This document shows positions 31,253-39,179 of a DNA stretch of 39,179 nucleotides, piece by piece. The notes beneath the pieces were generated by a model. That model did not search any database and was not told the DNA's origin. It saw only the letters and a list, made by a program, of their open reading frames with translations. The stretch is taken from positions 1 to 39,179 of the forward strand of contig CAUJDW010000084.1 in assembly GCA_963169455.1 (NCBI GenBank). Direction: 5' to 3'. The DNA is from Bacteroidota bacterium. Lineage in GTDB: Bacteria > Bacteroidota > Bacteroidia > Chitinophagales > Saprospiraceae. How positions within the stretch are numbered: the stretch's first letter is position 1; each line of letters starts with the position of its first letter. The translations under genes and the position numbers were made by a program.

Positions 31253-34200
31253 CTAATCGAGCAGGATCATCGGTTTGCTTGCCACGAAATCGCTGGTGCG
31301 CAGCGTGTAGTAGTACAAGCCGTAACCGCCGATGTCCGATTTGCGGATCAGTAGTTCGTTCCAACCCGATTCGTAGATTCCCTCGATTTGCTGAACGGCT
31401 CTTCCGGCAACATCATGGATAGTGAATACTGTCCGCTCCGTTTTCGGCAACCAGAATCGGATCTTAGTCATCTCGCCGAATGGGTTTGGCGCATTCTGGC
31501 CGAGGTACGGGGCCTTGGATTTCGCCCTTTCCTCTGCTCCCGGTTCAACTACCCCCTGGCCACAGGTGACATCCATATTCTCAATCGAAATCGTGGTAAT
31601 TGTCATGCTGTGATTGGGCCCGCCCACTGTGCCGTCCGGCTGAACAGCATAGGGGTTGAAGGCGCTGTCCCAGGCATGAACCTCCACATCGACAAGGCTG
31701 GAATCCTCACAGGTGACGATAATGGACTGCTTGCCAAGGTCAACTTCCTCCCCTGCGCGGTTGATGGAATAATGTACCGGAGGCGTACAATCCGAGACAT
31801 GCCCTTCCAGCAGGTATTCCAGAAGTATTTCCATGGCTGCCTGGTCGTAGTCGCCGTCGCCATCGGCATCCGTATTCAGCGGGAGCGGTATCAGCTCGAC
31901 GACAAAGCCATCGTAGCAAACCGGGCTTTCGATGAAACAGTCCAGCACCTCCAGAGGCAATATTTCCGAAACTGTGTTGCCACAGGTATCGCTTACTTCC
32001 ACATGGACGGCATGAACGCCTACGGGGTACCTGCCCCTGAAGGAATAGCTCGGATAGCTGCCTTCCAGGGAGGTATTTTCCGTGATCTCAGCATCCATCA
32101 GGCCGTCATCACCTTCATCCAGGACGAAGCGGAAGGACAAGCCCTCGGCAGAACAGAAGCCGGACAAGGAGAAGCCAATGGCCGCCTCAGCCGTACAGTT
32201 CCCGGAATCGTAGCTGCATACGGGATCCGGCGCAGTGAAATGCATGGCCGGCGTCAGGAGCGTATCGAAGCCGATAATAAGCTGCGTGTACTGCCACCTG
32301 CCAACCGACGGGCTGATCCGCCAGTAACCATCCGGGTTTGTCGAGCCGTCACAGATCGTATCCTTCATCCCGGCCAGGGGCCAGAGGTTGTAGGGCAGGC
32401 TATCGGCATCGACGAAGGATGTATCCGGGCGGTGCAGCACCCAAACGGGTTCTTCGCCTGAGAGGCTGTCACAGTCTCCATCGCGGCGAATGACAACCGG
32501 ATCGGCAACCCCATCGTATTCACACCAGTTGGTAATGGTGTAGGTGCGCTCTATGCGGAAGCATTCACCCGGAAGCGGTTGCAGCAATGTATCGGCGTAG
32601 GCCAGGGTGATGGAATCACAACCTGTATAGTACACACGGGCCGTATCGGATGTCATCGAATCGCAGGTAACGAAGGCATCAGCCGGGAAGTAGATGTCGT
32701 AACCGGCGTCTCCGTCAATGGTAATCAGCTGTTCGAATACATTCATCGAATAGTTGCCTACCAGGTCAAGTGCGCGGAAACGGCGGATGATCGTTCCGCT
32801 TCCGCAATCACTCAGGTTGACGATTGGCGCCAGTTCGATGGCGTAGGCCGAACAGTTATCATAGACCTGAGTTGCACCGAACAGTGCTTCGAGCTGCGCC
32901 GTGTCGTACGGGTCGAAGCCCGCCGGCAGCGTATCACAGCTGACTGTCACATTTTCCAGGCCGTAACAGTACGGCAGGGTTTTATCCTCAACCAGTACAT
33001 TCAGCCAGCAGGTGTTGACATTACCGTGGATATCGACCACGCGCAGTTCGACCGTCACATAAGTGCCGGCGTCGCAGCAGGTGAAGTCCACGTAGGGAGC
33101 CCAGTTGGAATAGTAGGGCTGAAGCAGCGTATCGCAGGACATGGGGTCGCGGTGGTATATCCGGCGCACCCGGATGCTGTCGATGCCACAGTTGTCATAA
33201 CTGCCGTTGTCGATCTGGTGCCAGTACAGGCGCGCCAGGCCGAAGCCGCCTACCGAAACATTCATACTGCCATGGCAGATCGCAACAGGGTCAGAGAGGT
33301 CGGCCACGCGGAAGCGGCACTCCTGAACCACCGTGTTGCCACACCCATCAGTAACGGTATAGCGGAAGAAATAGTCGCCCATTTCAAGGCCGAAGACGGT
33401 GCGCGGCTCGCCCGGCAATATCGTCGCCAGAATGATTTCAGTGGTATCGTCCCCATTGATCAGGTATTGCACGGCCTCAGTAAGCACTTCCCACTGGCCG
33501 CCCGGACAGGAAGTAACAACCTCCGGCATTGGCGCCTCAACCGAAGCCGTGCATTCGAACGGCCCGGTGGAATAGAGCATGATGTCCTCTTCCAGGATCG
33601 GGCAGTAGTGGTTGCTCAGCGGGCATTCTACCTCCAGGGTGCTGGAGCAGGGCTGGGGCGAACCGATGGAGACCGCCGCCATACAGCTGGTTTCACCAAC
33701 ATTTTGGACTACAAAGTCCAGGCCGGCGCCTACCGGATAGGGCCCGAAGGTGTAGGTGACGCCATATTCGCCGGACAAACCGCCGAAGTTGGCTTCCCAG
33801 GTATCGCCGGTGGCGATGTTGGCCCCTGCCGTTACCGTCATGCTGATGAAGTAGGCATCATCTGCCGGGTCAGTAGTCCCGTTGTCATTACAGTCGAGGG
33901 CCGTTGCAACAACGCTGATCTCACAGGCGTCGGAGCAGGGCGCCGGCGGGCTTACCGTCAGGCCGGCATCCACGGCGCAGGCGGGGTCAAGGCTATCCGT
34001 GATGTTTTCGATGGCAACTGCGCCATCTGCAATGGCGAACGGCCCGAAGGAGATCAGCTCGCCATACTGGCCGCTGATCGCAGCACCGTTCATGACAGCC
34101 ACCCAGGTATCGCTGGCCGTATTATTGCCCGTCACCTCCAACTGGAAGGTAAAGGTGTCGTCAGCCGGGTCGGTATCCGTGCCATTGTCATTGCATTCCA

Positions 34201-37200
34201 ACTGGTAAGCGGACACGCTGATCTGGCAAACGGCATCGGGCGAGCAAGGCTCGGGAGCCTGAACGGTGGCGGTGACCGAACAAGCCGGGTTGGCTGCATC
34301 CACGAAGGTAACCTGAACATCGCCGCCATTGACCGGGAACGGTTCGGAAATCAGCTTCGGAACATCAAAGGCCCCGAAGTTTATCAGCATCCCGTCGCTG
34401 TCATAAGCCAGCCAGTTCGCACCAACATCATCTCCGCTGATCAGGACTTCGAAGGTAAAGAAGTCATCGGTGGCCACATCTGTGGTGCCGTTGTCATTGC
34501 AGAACACCTGCGTGACTTCCGCAGTGATGCCACAAGGCGGCGTCGAGCAGGGCGGCGGAGCGGTGACATAAACGGCCAGAATGCAGTTCGGGTTGGCGTC
34601 CGGCACCACGTTGAAGGTGACGTCGCCGTTGGCGATCAGGTAGGGCCCGAAGGTTTTCGGCACGCCAAACATTCCGGTAATATTGGCCCCCATCACCGTC
34701 CAGGTATCGCCCACGTAGTTGCCGTGAACGATCAGGTCGAAGGTGAAGGTGTCATCGGAGGGGTCGTTCGGAGTACCAGCATCGTCGCAGAGCAGGTTTT
34801 GAATAACCGGCATCAGGTCACAGTCGTTGGTGCAATTCGGCGTAGTCACATCCAGGCTGGCCTGGCATTCGGCCTCATCGTCGTCTGCGAAGGTGAGGGT
34901 CAACAGGTTGCCGATATTTGCGGCGCTGAAGGGGCCAAAGACAACCACCTCGCCGTACTGCCCGCTGGTTCCGTCGCTGGCTGTCCAGCCCGTCCCGGCG
35001 CCGGCATTGGAAACGATCACCGAGAAGGTGAATGTATCGTCCATCTGGTTGCCCGGCGTACCGTTATCGTTGCATTCATGGCCAAGGTATTCCACGCTGA
35101 TGTCGCATGGCAATTGCTCCGAGCAAGGGTCAAGCGGATCGCTCAAGGTTATCTGATCCTGGCAACCGCTGTCGTCCACATCTTCGAAGCGCAGCGTCAC
35201 TGTCTGTCCATTGGCGGGCAGTGTGAAGGAGCCGCCGGTTCCATAAGTAAACAAGCCCTGGGAGATGTTCCCGATGAACACTTCAAACTGGTCGGAAGCG
35301 CTGCCGTTCACTGCTGTGGCGTTTACTGAAACGGTGAAGAAATCGTCGGCCGGGTCTGTCGGCGTACCATTGTCATTACAGGCAGGAATTGCCTGGGTGA
35401 TCGTCAGGGCGCATTCGTCGGAGCAGGAGCCGATAGCGATCACCGTGACCGATTCCGCCTGGCAGTTTGGCGCGCCGGCATCGGTAATGTTGGTGATCAG
35501 AGCATTCACATTGGCGGGGATGCCGCTAACCGTTACCGGAACGCCGAAGCTGCCGGCATAGGCAAGGCCATTAACCATAGCCGTCCAGCCGCTGTTGCCC
35601 GTTCCCTGGCCCGTAACTGTCAACTCGAAGCTATAGGTATCATCGGACGGGTCAGTAGGCGTTCCGTTGTCATCACAGACAGGAGCCGAGGCATCTGCGG
35701 TGATCTCACAGGGTGTTTCGTTCGAGCAAGGCTGAGGTGCATCGAAGGGTACATCCTGTGCACAACCTGTATCGGCAGCATCGCTGAAGCGGATGTTCAC
35801 ATCGCCGCCGCTGATCGGGAATGGCCCGATAGTAACCGGCACGCCATAAGGCAAGGGTGCGCTGTATGCTCCGGTAGGAAGCTTCTTGTATCGCCATCCC
35901 AGGCCCGACAGTTGTCCTACGCCAGTGACTACGACAGTTGCCGTATAGGTATCGTCATTCGGGTTGAAGGGCGTACCATTATTATCGCAGTCGATGCCCT
36001 GAACCTGTACGTTGATGTCGCAATCCACGCAGGGCGGCGGTGCAAAGGCTGTCACGGAAGCGGCACAGGAGGGATCCTGGCTGTCCGAGAAGTTGATCGT
36101 CACCTGTCCCTGCGTGATTGGATAGGGGCCGAAGGCTACGAAGGTGTTGTATGGGCCAGTAGTGCCGTCGCTGGCCATCCAGGCGCCGCTGGTATTGGCG
36201 CCTTGGACATAGACCACTGCCCAGAACACATCATCCGCGCCGTTATAGGGCGTATCGTTGTGATAACAAACCACATCGTTGAGCGAAGCCGATATCTGGC
36301 ACTGGTTGGAGCAGGGCTGGTTCGGTATCTGCACGAACAGGTAGTCCGAACAGTTGCCGCTGCCGTTGTCCACGAAGTTGATGCCCACGTTAGCTCCGGG
36401 CTGGTATGGCCCGAAGGTCGTTACAACGCCATAAGCGCCCTGGCTCGCGCCCTGGGTAAAGCCGGTTGCCGTCCATTCGTTGGCCGTATTCACCCCAACC
36501 ACTTCAACATCGAAGTAATACACATCGTCGTTCGGGTTGGAAGGCGTACCATTGTCGGAGCAGTAGGGGTTCTGTACGATGTTCGCCACGATATCGCATA
36601 CCGGCGAGCAGGACGGAGGAGCCTGAACCGCCAGTGTAGTGGTGCAGGCAGCGTCCTGCGCATCCTGGATTACGATGAGCAGGTTCGGGACGGCGTTGAT
36701 CGGGTATGGGCCGTACTGTACAGGCACGCCGTAGCTGCCCGATTCTCCATTGGCATTGTCAACCCAGCCGCTGCCGGTGTTTAACCCTGTAACCAGCAGG
36801 TTGAAGGTGTAGGTATCGTCACTCGGATTAGCAGGTGTGCCATTGTCGCTGCAGGCGATGTTGATCGCCTGGGCCGATATCGAACAATCGAAGGAGCAGG
36901 GCGCCGGCGGGTTGACCGTAATGTTGCCGGCACAGGCCGTGCTCTGATTATCCATGAATACGATCGTTGCCGGGCCGGCGCTGATTGGCAGAGGCCCGAT
37001 CACTACCTGCCCATAGGCGCCGGAGGCGCCGGTGCTGGAAGTCCAGCCACTGCCTGCATTGAAGCCGGTAACGTTTAGTGTTGCAAAGAACACATCATCA
37101 TTCGGGTTGGCAGGAGTACCGTTATCATCACATTCCAGGCCGATAAGTGAGACCGCAATGCCACACTGATCGGAACAGGAGCCTGGCGCCTGGACTGTAA

Positions 37201-39179
37201 TCAGCTCGAAGCAATCGGGGTCAGCGACGGACTGGATCAGAACCGTCACGCTACCCAGGCTGGCCTGGAACGGCCCTACCTCCCTTGCCGGATAACCGGT
37301 GAATGCAAAGGGATAGTACTGGACGATGGTGTCGCCGTTGACGATGGCTCGCCAGCCGTTGCCGGCGTTGGCTGCGTCAACCAGCAGTTCGAATGTGAAC
37401 AGGTCATCTGTCGGGTCGTTCGGCGTGCCGTTATCGTCGCACCCGATGTTGCTCACTTCTGTGGAGGTAATATCGCAGGCCTCAGAACATGGCGGCGGCG
37501 GTGTGGCGTTGGCCAGTATGCGGCAGGCTTCATTATCCTGATCCCAGATCGTGAACCCAAAGGGCAGGTCGATGCCTAGCGGGAAGGGCCCGAAGGTTAC
37601 CGTTTCGCCGTATTGCCCCGAGTAGCTTTCATTCAGGCCGCTTGTGTTAATTATCGTCGCCCAGCCGTTCTGGCCGGTTGCGACGCCAGTTACCGTCACC
37701 TGGAAGGTGAAGGTATCATCACTTGGGTCCGTTGGCGTACCGTTGTCATTACAAATCGGTTCGCTTTGTTCGACAAACAGCCGGCAGTCCACTTCAATGA
37801 TCACGCCGTCGCCATCATCCTCATCTCCCGGGTCGTCATCGAAATTGCCGTCGCCATCGGTATCCACCCCGTTTTTGGGTGTCGAGTCCACGTCATCTTC
37901 ATTGACCTCGGTAATTTCCGCCAGGTTGCTATAATCCCCGCTGGAGTTGACGATCACTGTGATCATCAGGGCCTCTGTCTGGCCTGCCTCCAGGGCGCCT
38001 ACCGTCCACAGCCCGGCGCCCGGATCATAAGACCCCTGGGTCGAAGTGTAGCTTTGGTAAGTAAACCCACTGAGAATCTTATCGTCAACGACTACGCCGG
38101 TAGCCGTGCTCGGCCCCTGGTTCGACACCGTAACCGTGAAGGTGATCAGTTCGCCACCTGCCGGGTTGGGGTTGTCCACCTCTTTTTCCAGTGTAAGGTC
38201 AACGAGCGGGTTAGGCTCAACTTCTGCCCCATCGCCATCGTCTTCATCTCCCGGGTCGTCAATCGAATTGCCGTTATCGTTCGTGTCGACGCCATTACCT
38301 GGCTCAGAATCGATGTCGACGGCATTGCCGCCGATTTGGGTAACCTCCGCCAGGTTTAGATAGTCACCACTGGCATTGACGGTTGCAGTGATGCTGATAG
38401 ACTTCGATTGGCCAGCCAAAAGCAAACCGACATTCCACAGGCCGGTAGCCGGATTGTAGTTGCTGTTATCGGTTGACCAGAGATAAGTATAACCGCTGGG
38501 TAGTTGATCTACCACCTGTACTGCAGTGGCCGGGCTCGGGCCCTGGTTGACTACGGTTACCGTGAAAATAACCTGGCTGCCAACATTCGCTGTAACCGGC
38601 GTTACGGATTTCTCCAATTCGAGGTCTACGACCGGTGTCGGCATAACTGTAGCGTCGTCTTCATCATCTTCTGCCGGTGTGTTGTCAACCATATTATCCG
38701 GCGTTGAATCCGGGTCGTATTGGTCCGCATCCGTCACCTGAGCGACGTTGCGATAGACGCCAAAGGCATTGACCGTCGCCTGGAAGGTAAGGTTGATGTT
38801 TCCGCCCGCCTGAATGCTCAGTCCGGCCCAACTGATCGTACTGCCATTCAACACTCCGCCGTTACTGATGGTGGAAACGTTGCTGTAACCACTCGGCACA
38901 TAGTCTTCTACTGCCACATTGGTTGCATTGCTCGGGCCGGCGTTGCTCACCGTTAGCGTGAAGGTTACTGCATCCCCCACGTTCGGCGTATTGTCATTCA
39001 CCGTCTTCACCAGGCTCAGGTCGATAATCTGCGGAAGGACCTCTTCATTGTCCTCGTCATCTTCAGACTGGTCGCCGTCGTCGTTGTCCGGCGTGCTGTC
39101 CGGGTCGTACTGGTCAGAGGCAGTTACCTGCGCTACGTTGAAGTAGCTCACCCCTGCAAGCGGCGCTTCCACCTCCGCC
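31253..39179 (-). CDS. Giant T9SS-exported repeat surface protein (5' end outside window)
   Basis: The reading frame is open to the window edge; about 2,640 C-terminal residues are visible and the N-terminus is missing. From the N-terminal side come the tail of one DUF11 repeat and three full DUF11 repeats (about 130 residues each, LEKxVxxxTxxVGxxVxFTVTVxNxGPSxAT type) with Asp-rich linkers (37790-39179). Next are 14 tandem four-cysteine repeats of ~98 residues (33640-37790). Then a Cys-rich region with HYR-like beta segments (DGCGNTVVQECRFRV; DTCGNTVSE; 31500-33640). The last ~80 residues are a T9SS type A sorting domain (NAPNPFGEMTKIRF...YGLYYYTLRT). It is a surface or secreted adhesin-like protein. 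No catalytic motif was seen. Confidence 0.92.
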   Translation of the reverse strand, partial: AEVEAPLAGVSYFNVAQVTASDQYDPDSTPDNDDGDQSEDDEDNEEVLPQIIDLSLVKTVNDNTPNVGDAVTFTLTVSNAGPSNATNVAVEDYVPSGYSNVSTISNGGVLNGSTISWAGLSIQAGGNINLTFQATVNAFGVYRNVAQVTDADQYDPDSTPDNMVDNTPAEDDEDDATVMPTPVVDLELEKSVTPVTANVGSQVIFTVTVVNQGPSPATAVQVVDQLPSGYTYLWSTDNSNYNPATGLWNVGLLLAGQSKSISITATVNASGDYLNLAEVTQIGGNAVDIDSEPGNGVDTNDNGNSIDDPGDEDDGDGAEVEPNPLVDLTLEKEVDNPNPAGGELITFTVTVSNQGPSTATGVVVDDKILSGFTYQSYTSTQGSYDPGAGLWTVGALEAGQTEALMITVIVNSSGDYSNLAEITEVNEDDVDSTPKNGVDTDGDGNFDDDPGDEDDGDGVIIEVDCRLFVEQSEPICNDNGTPTDPSDDTFTFQVTVTGVATGQNGWATIINTSGLNESYSGQYGETVTFGPFPLGIDLPFGFTIWDQDNEACRILANATPPPPCSEACDITSTEVSNIGCDDNGTPNDPTDDLFTFELLVDAANAGNGWRAIVNGDTIVQYYPFAFTGYPAREVGPFQASLGSVTVLIQSVADPDCFELITVQAPGSCSDQCGIAVSLIGLECDDNGTPANPNDDVFFATLNVTGFNAGSGWTSSTGASGAYGQVVIGPLPISAGPATIVFMDNQSTACAGNITVNPPAPCSFDCSISAQAINIACSDNGTPANPSDDTYTFNLLVTGLNTGSGWVDNANGESGSYGVPVQYGPYPINAVPNLLIVIQDAQDAACTTTLAVQAPPSCSPVCDIVANIVQNPYCSDNGTPSNPNDDVYYFDVEVVGVNTANEWTATGFTQGASQGAYGVVTTFGPYQPGANVGINFVDNGSGNCSDYLFVQIPNQPCSNQCQISASLNDVVCYHNDTPYNGADDVFWAVVYVQGANTSGAWMASDGTTGPYNTFVAFGPYPITQGQVTINFSDSQDPSCAASVTAFAPPPCVDCDINVQVQGIDCDNNGTPFNPNDDTYTATVVVTGVGQLSGLGWRYKKLPTGAYSAPLPYGVPVTIGPFPISGGDVNIRFSDAADTGCAQDVPFDAPQPCSNETPCEITADASAPVCDDNGTPTDPSDDTYSFELTVTGQGTGNSGWTAMVNGLAYAGSFGVPVTVSGIPANVNALITNITDAGAPNCQAESVTVIAIGSCSDECALTITQAIPACNDNGTPTDPADDFFTVSVNATAVNGSASDQFEVFIGNISQGLFTYGTGGSFTLPANGQTVTLRFEDVDDSGCQDQITLSDPLDPCSEQLPCDISVEYLGHECNDNGTPGNQMDDTFTFSVIVSNAGAGTGWTASDGTSGQYGEVVVFGPFSAANIGNLLTLTFADDDEAECQASLDVTTPNCTNDCDLMPVIQNLLCDDAGTPNDPSDDTFTFDLIVHGNYVGDTWTVMGANITGMFGVPKTFGPYLIANGDVTFNVVPDANPNCILAVYVTAPPPCSTPPCGITAEVTQVFCNDNGTTDVATDDFFTFEVLISGDDVGANWLAYDSDGMLINFGAFDVPKLISEPFPVNGGDVQVTFVDAANPACSVTATVQAPEPCSPDAVCQISVSAYQLECNDNGTDTDPADDTFTFQLEVTGNNTASDTWVAVMNGAAISGQYGELISFGPFAIADGAVAIENITDSLDPACAVDAGLTVSPPAPCSDACEISVVATALDCNDNGTTDPADDAYFISMTVTAGANIATGDTWEANFGGLSGEYGVTYTFGPYPVGAGLDFVVQNVGETSCMAAVSIGSPQPCSSTLEVECPLSNHYCPILEEDIMLYSTGPFECTASVEAPMPEVVTSCPGGQWEVLTEAVQYLINGDDTTEIILATILPGEPRTVFGLEMGDYFFRYTVTDGCGNTVVQECRFRVADLSDPVAICHGSMNVSVGGFGLARLYWHQIDNGSYDNCGIDSIRVRRIYHRDPMSCDTLLQPYYSNWAPYVDFTCCDAGTYVTVELRVVDIHGNVNTCWLNVLVEDKTLPYCYGLENVTVSCDTLPAGFDPYDTAQLEALFGATQVYDNCSAYAIELAPIVNLSDCGSGTIIRRFRALDLVGNYSMNVFEQLITIDGDAGYDIYFPADAFVTCDSMTSDTARVYYTGCDSITLAYADTLLQPLPGECFRIERTYTITNWCEYDGVADPVVIRRDGDCDSLSGEEPVWVLHRPDTSFVDADSLPYNLWPLAGMKDTICDGSTNPDGYWRISPSVGRWQYTQLIIGFDTLLTPAMHFTAPDPVCSYDSGNCTAEAAIGFSLSGFCSAEGLSFRFVLDEGDDGLMDAEITENTSLEGSYPSYSFRGRYPVGVHAVHVEVSDTCGNTVSEILPLEVLDCFIESPVCYDGFVVELIPLPLNTDADGDGDYDQAAMEILLEYLLEGHVSDCTPPVHYSINRAGEEVDLGKQSIIVTCEDSSLVDVEVHAWDSAFNPYAVQPDGTVGGPNHSMTITTISIENMDVTCGQGVVEPGAEERAKSKAPYLGQNAPNPFGEMTKIRFWLPKTERTVFTIHDVAGRAVQQIEGIYESGWNELLIRKSDIGGYGLYYYTLRTSDFVASKPMILLD
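33640..37790 (-). repeat. 14 tandem four-cysteine protein repeats
   Basis: Each unit starts C-x-I, then a second Cys about ten residues on, followed at once by DNGT-x-x-x-P-x-DD-x-F/Y-T/F. A VTG-like strand and a GPFP/GPYP motif follow, then a third Cys near position 80 and a fourth in PxPCS. DNA of the units is diverged, so they are old duplications. Units 6, 11, 12 and 14 carry variants of the DNGT motif (HNDT, DAGT, a shorter spacer). The acidic DD pairs suggest calcium binding. Confidence 0.88.

Noticed and set aside
32579-35329. 916-codon open frame on the plus strand
   Set aside because: It is antisense to the giant repeat protein; long antisense frames arise there from GC-rich repeated codons. 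The minus-strand frame has clear repeats, cysteine pattern and a sorting domain.

Overview
The window looks like a chromosomal segment of a GC-rich Bacteroidota, most probably the Saprospiria/Lewinella-like part of the phylum. This is inferred from gene content only. Two proteins carry C-terminal type IX secretion (T9SS) sorting domains. There are also DUF11 and Cys-rich surface repeats, a PadR/PspC pair with a head-GIN domain, an ECF sigma factor next to an anti-sigma/porin-like fusion, PepSY-like lipoproteins and many short secreted proteins. No rRNA, tRNA, CRISPR array, integrase or intact insertion sequence was recognised.

Layout. 1-2000: an HD-domain protein and a DUF4920 lipoprotein, both on the minus strand. 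2020-6909: two paralogous secreted MORN-repeat/caspase-fold (C14) proteins on the plus strand, flanking a minus-strand pair made of a small membrane protein and a frame-disrupted lipoprotein with a C8 tract. 6932-10302: a minus-strand run cysQ > O-antigen ligase-like > glycosyltransferase 2 > methylmalonyl-CoA epimerase, divergent from galE (10481-11500). This is largely a surface-polysaccharide neighbourhood. 11500-13310: repeat-rich intergenic DNA and two small secreted proteins of unknown function. 13346-16435: a large M1-family metallopeptidase.

16596-20783: a Crp/Fnr-type regulator, then a region with two kinds of palindrome, then a tight plus-strand unit of a multi-TM protein, an FAD monooxygenase and a GT-C-like membrane protein. 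21471-23971: a PadR regulator translationally coupled to a PspC-GIN membrane protein, with a palindromic candidate operator. 24234-27434: three exported proteins of unknown role, one with PepSY-like repeats. 27549-29526: an ECF sigma factor with a putative anti-sigma/beta-barrel fusion. 29599-31158: a PGRP-type amidase with a T9SS tail. 31253 to the window end: the C-terminal ~2,640 residues of a giant T9SS-exported surface protein with DUF11 repeats, 14 copies of a ~98-residue four-cysteine repeat, a Cys-rich region and a sorting domain.

The intergenic DNA is unusual. It contains G-rich (on the minus strand) heptamer and TCACCCC-type repeats touching or closely following stop codons, a 130-bp imperfect hairpin element, a 51-bp element in two inverted copies 4.8 kb apart, and several strong hairpins, including plus-strand intrinsic terminators that have no plus-strand gene in front of them. 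The best candidates for something undescribed are the twin secreted MORN-caspase proteins with CX4C-marked blocks, the four-cysteine repeat family of the giant protein, and the stop-codon-linked G-rich repeats.
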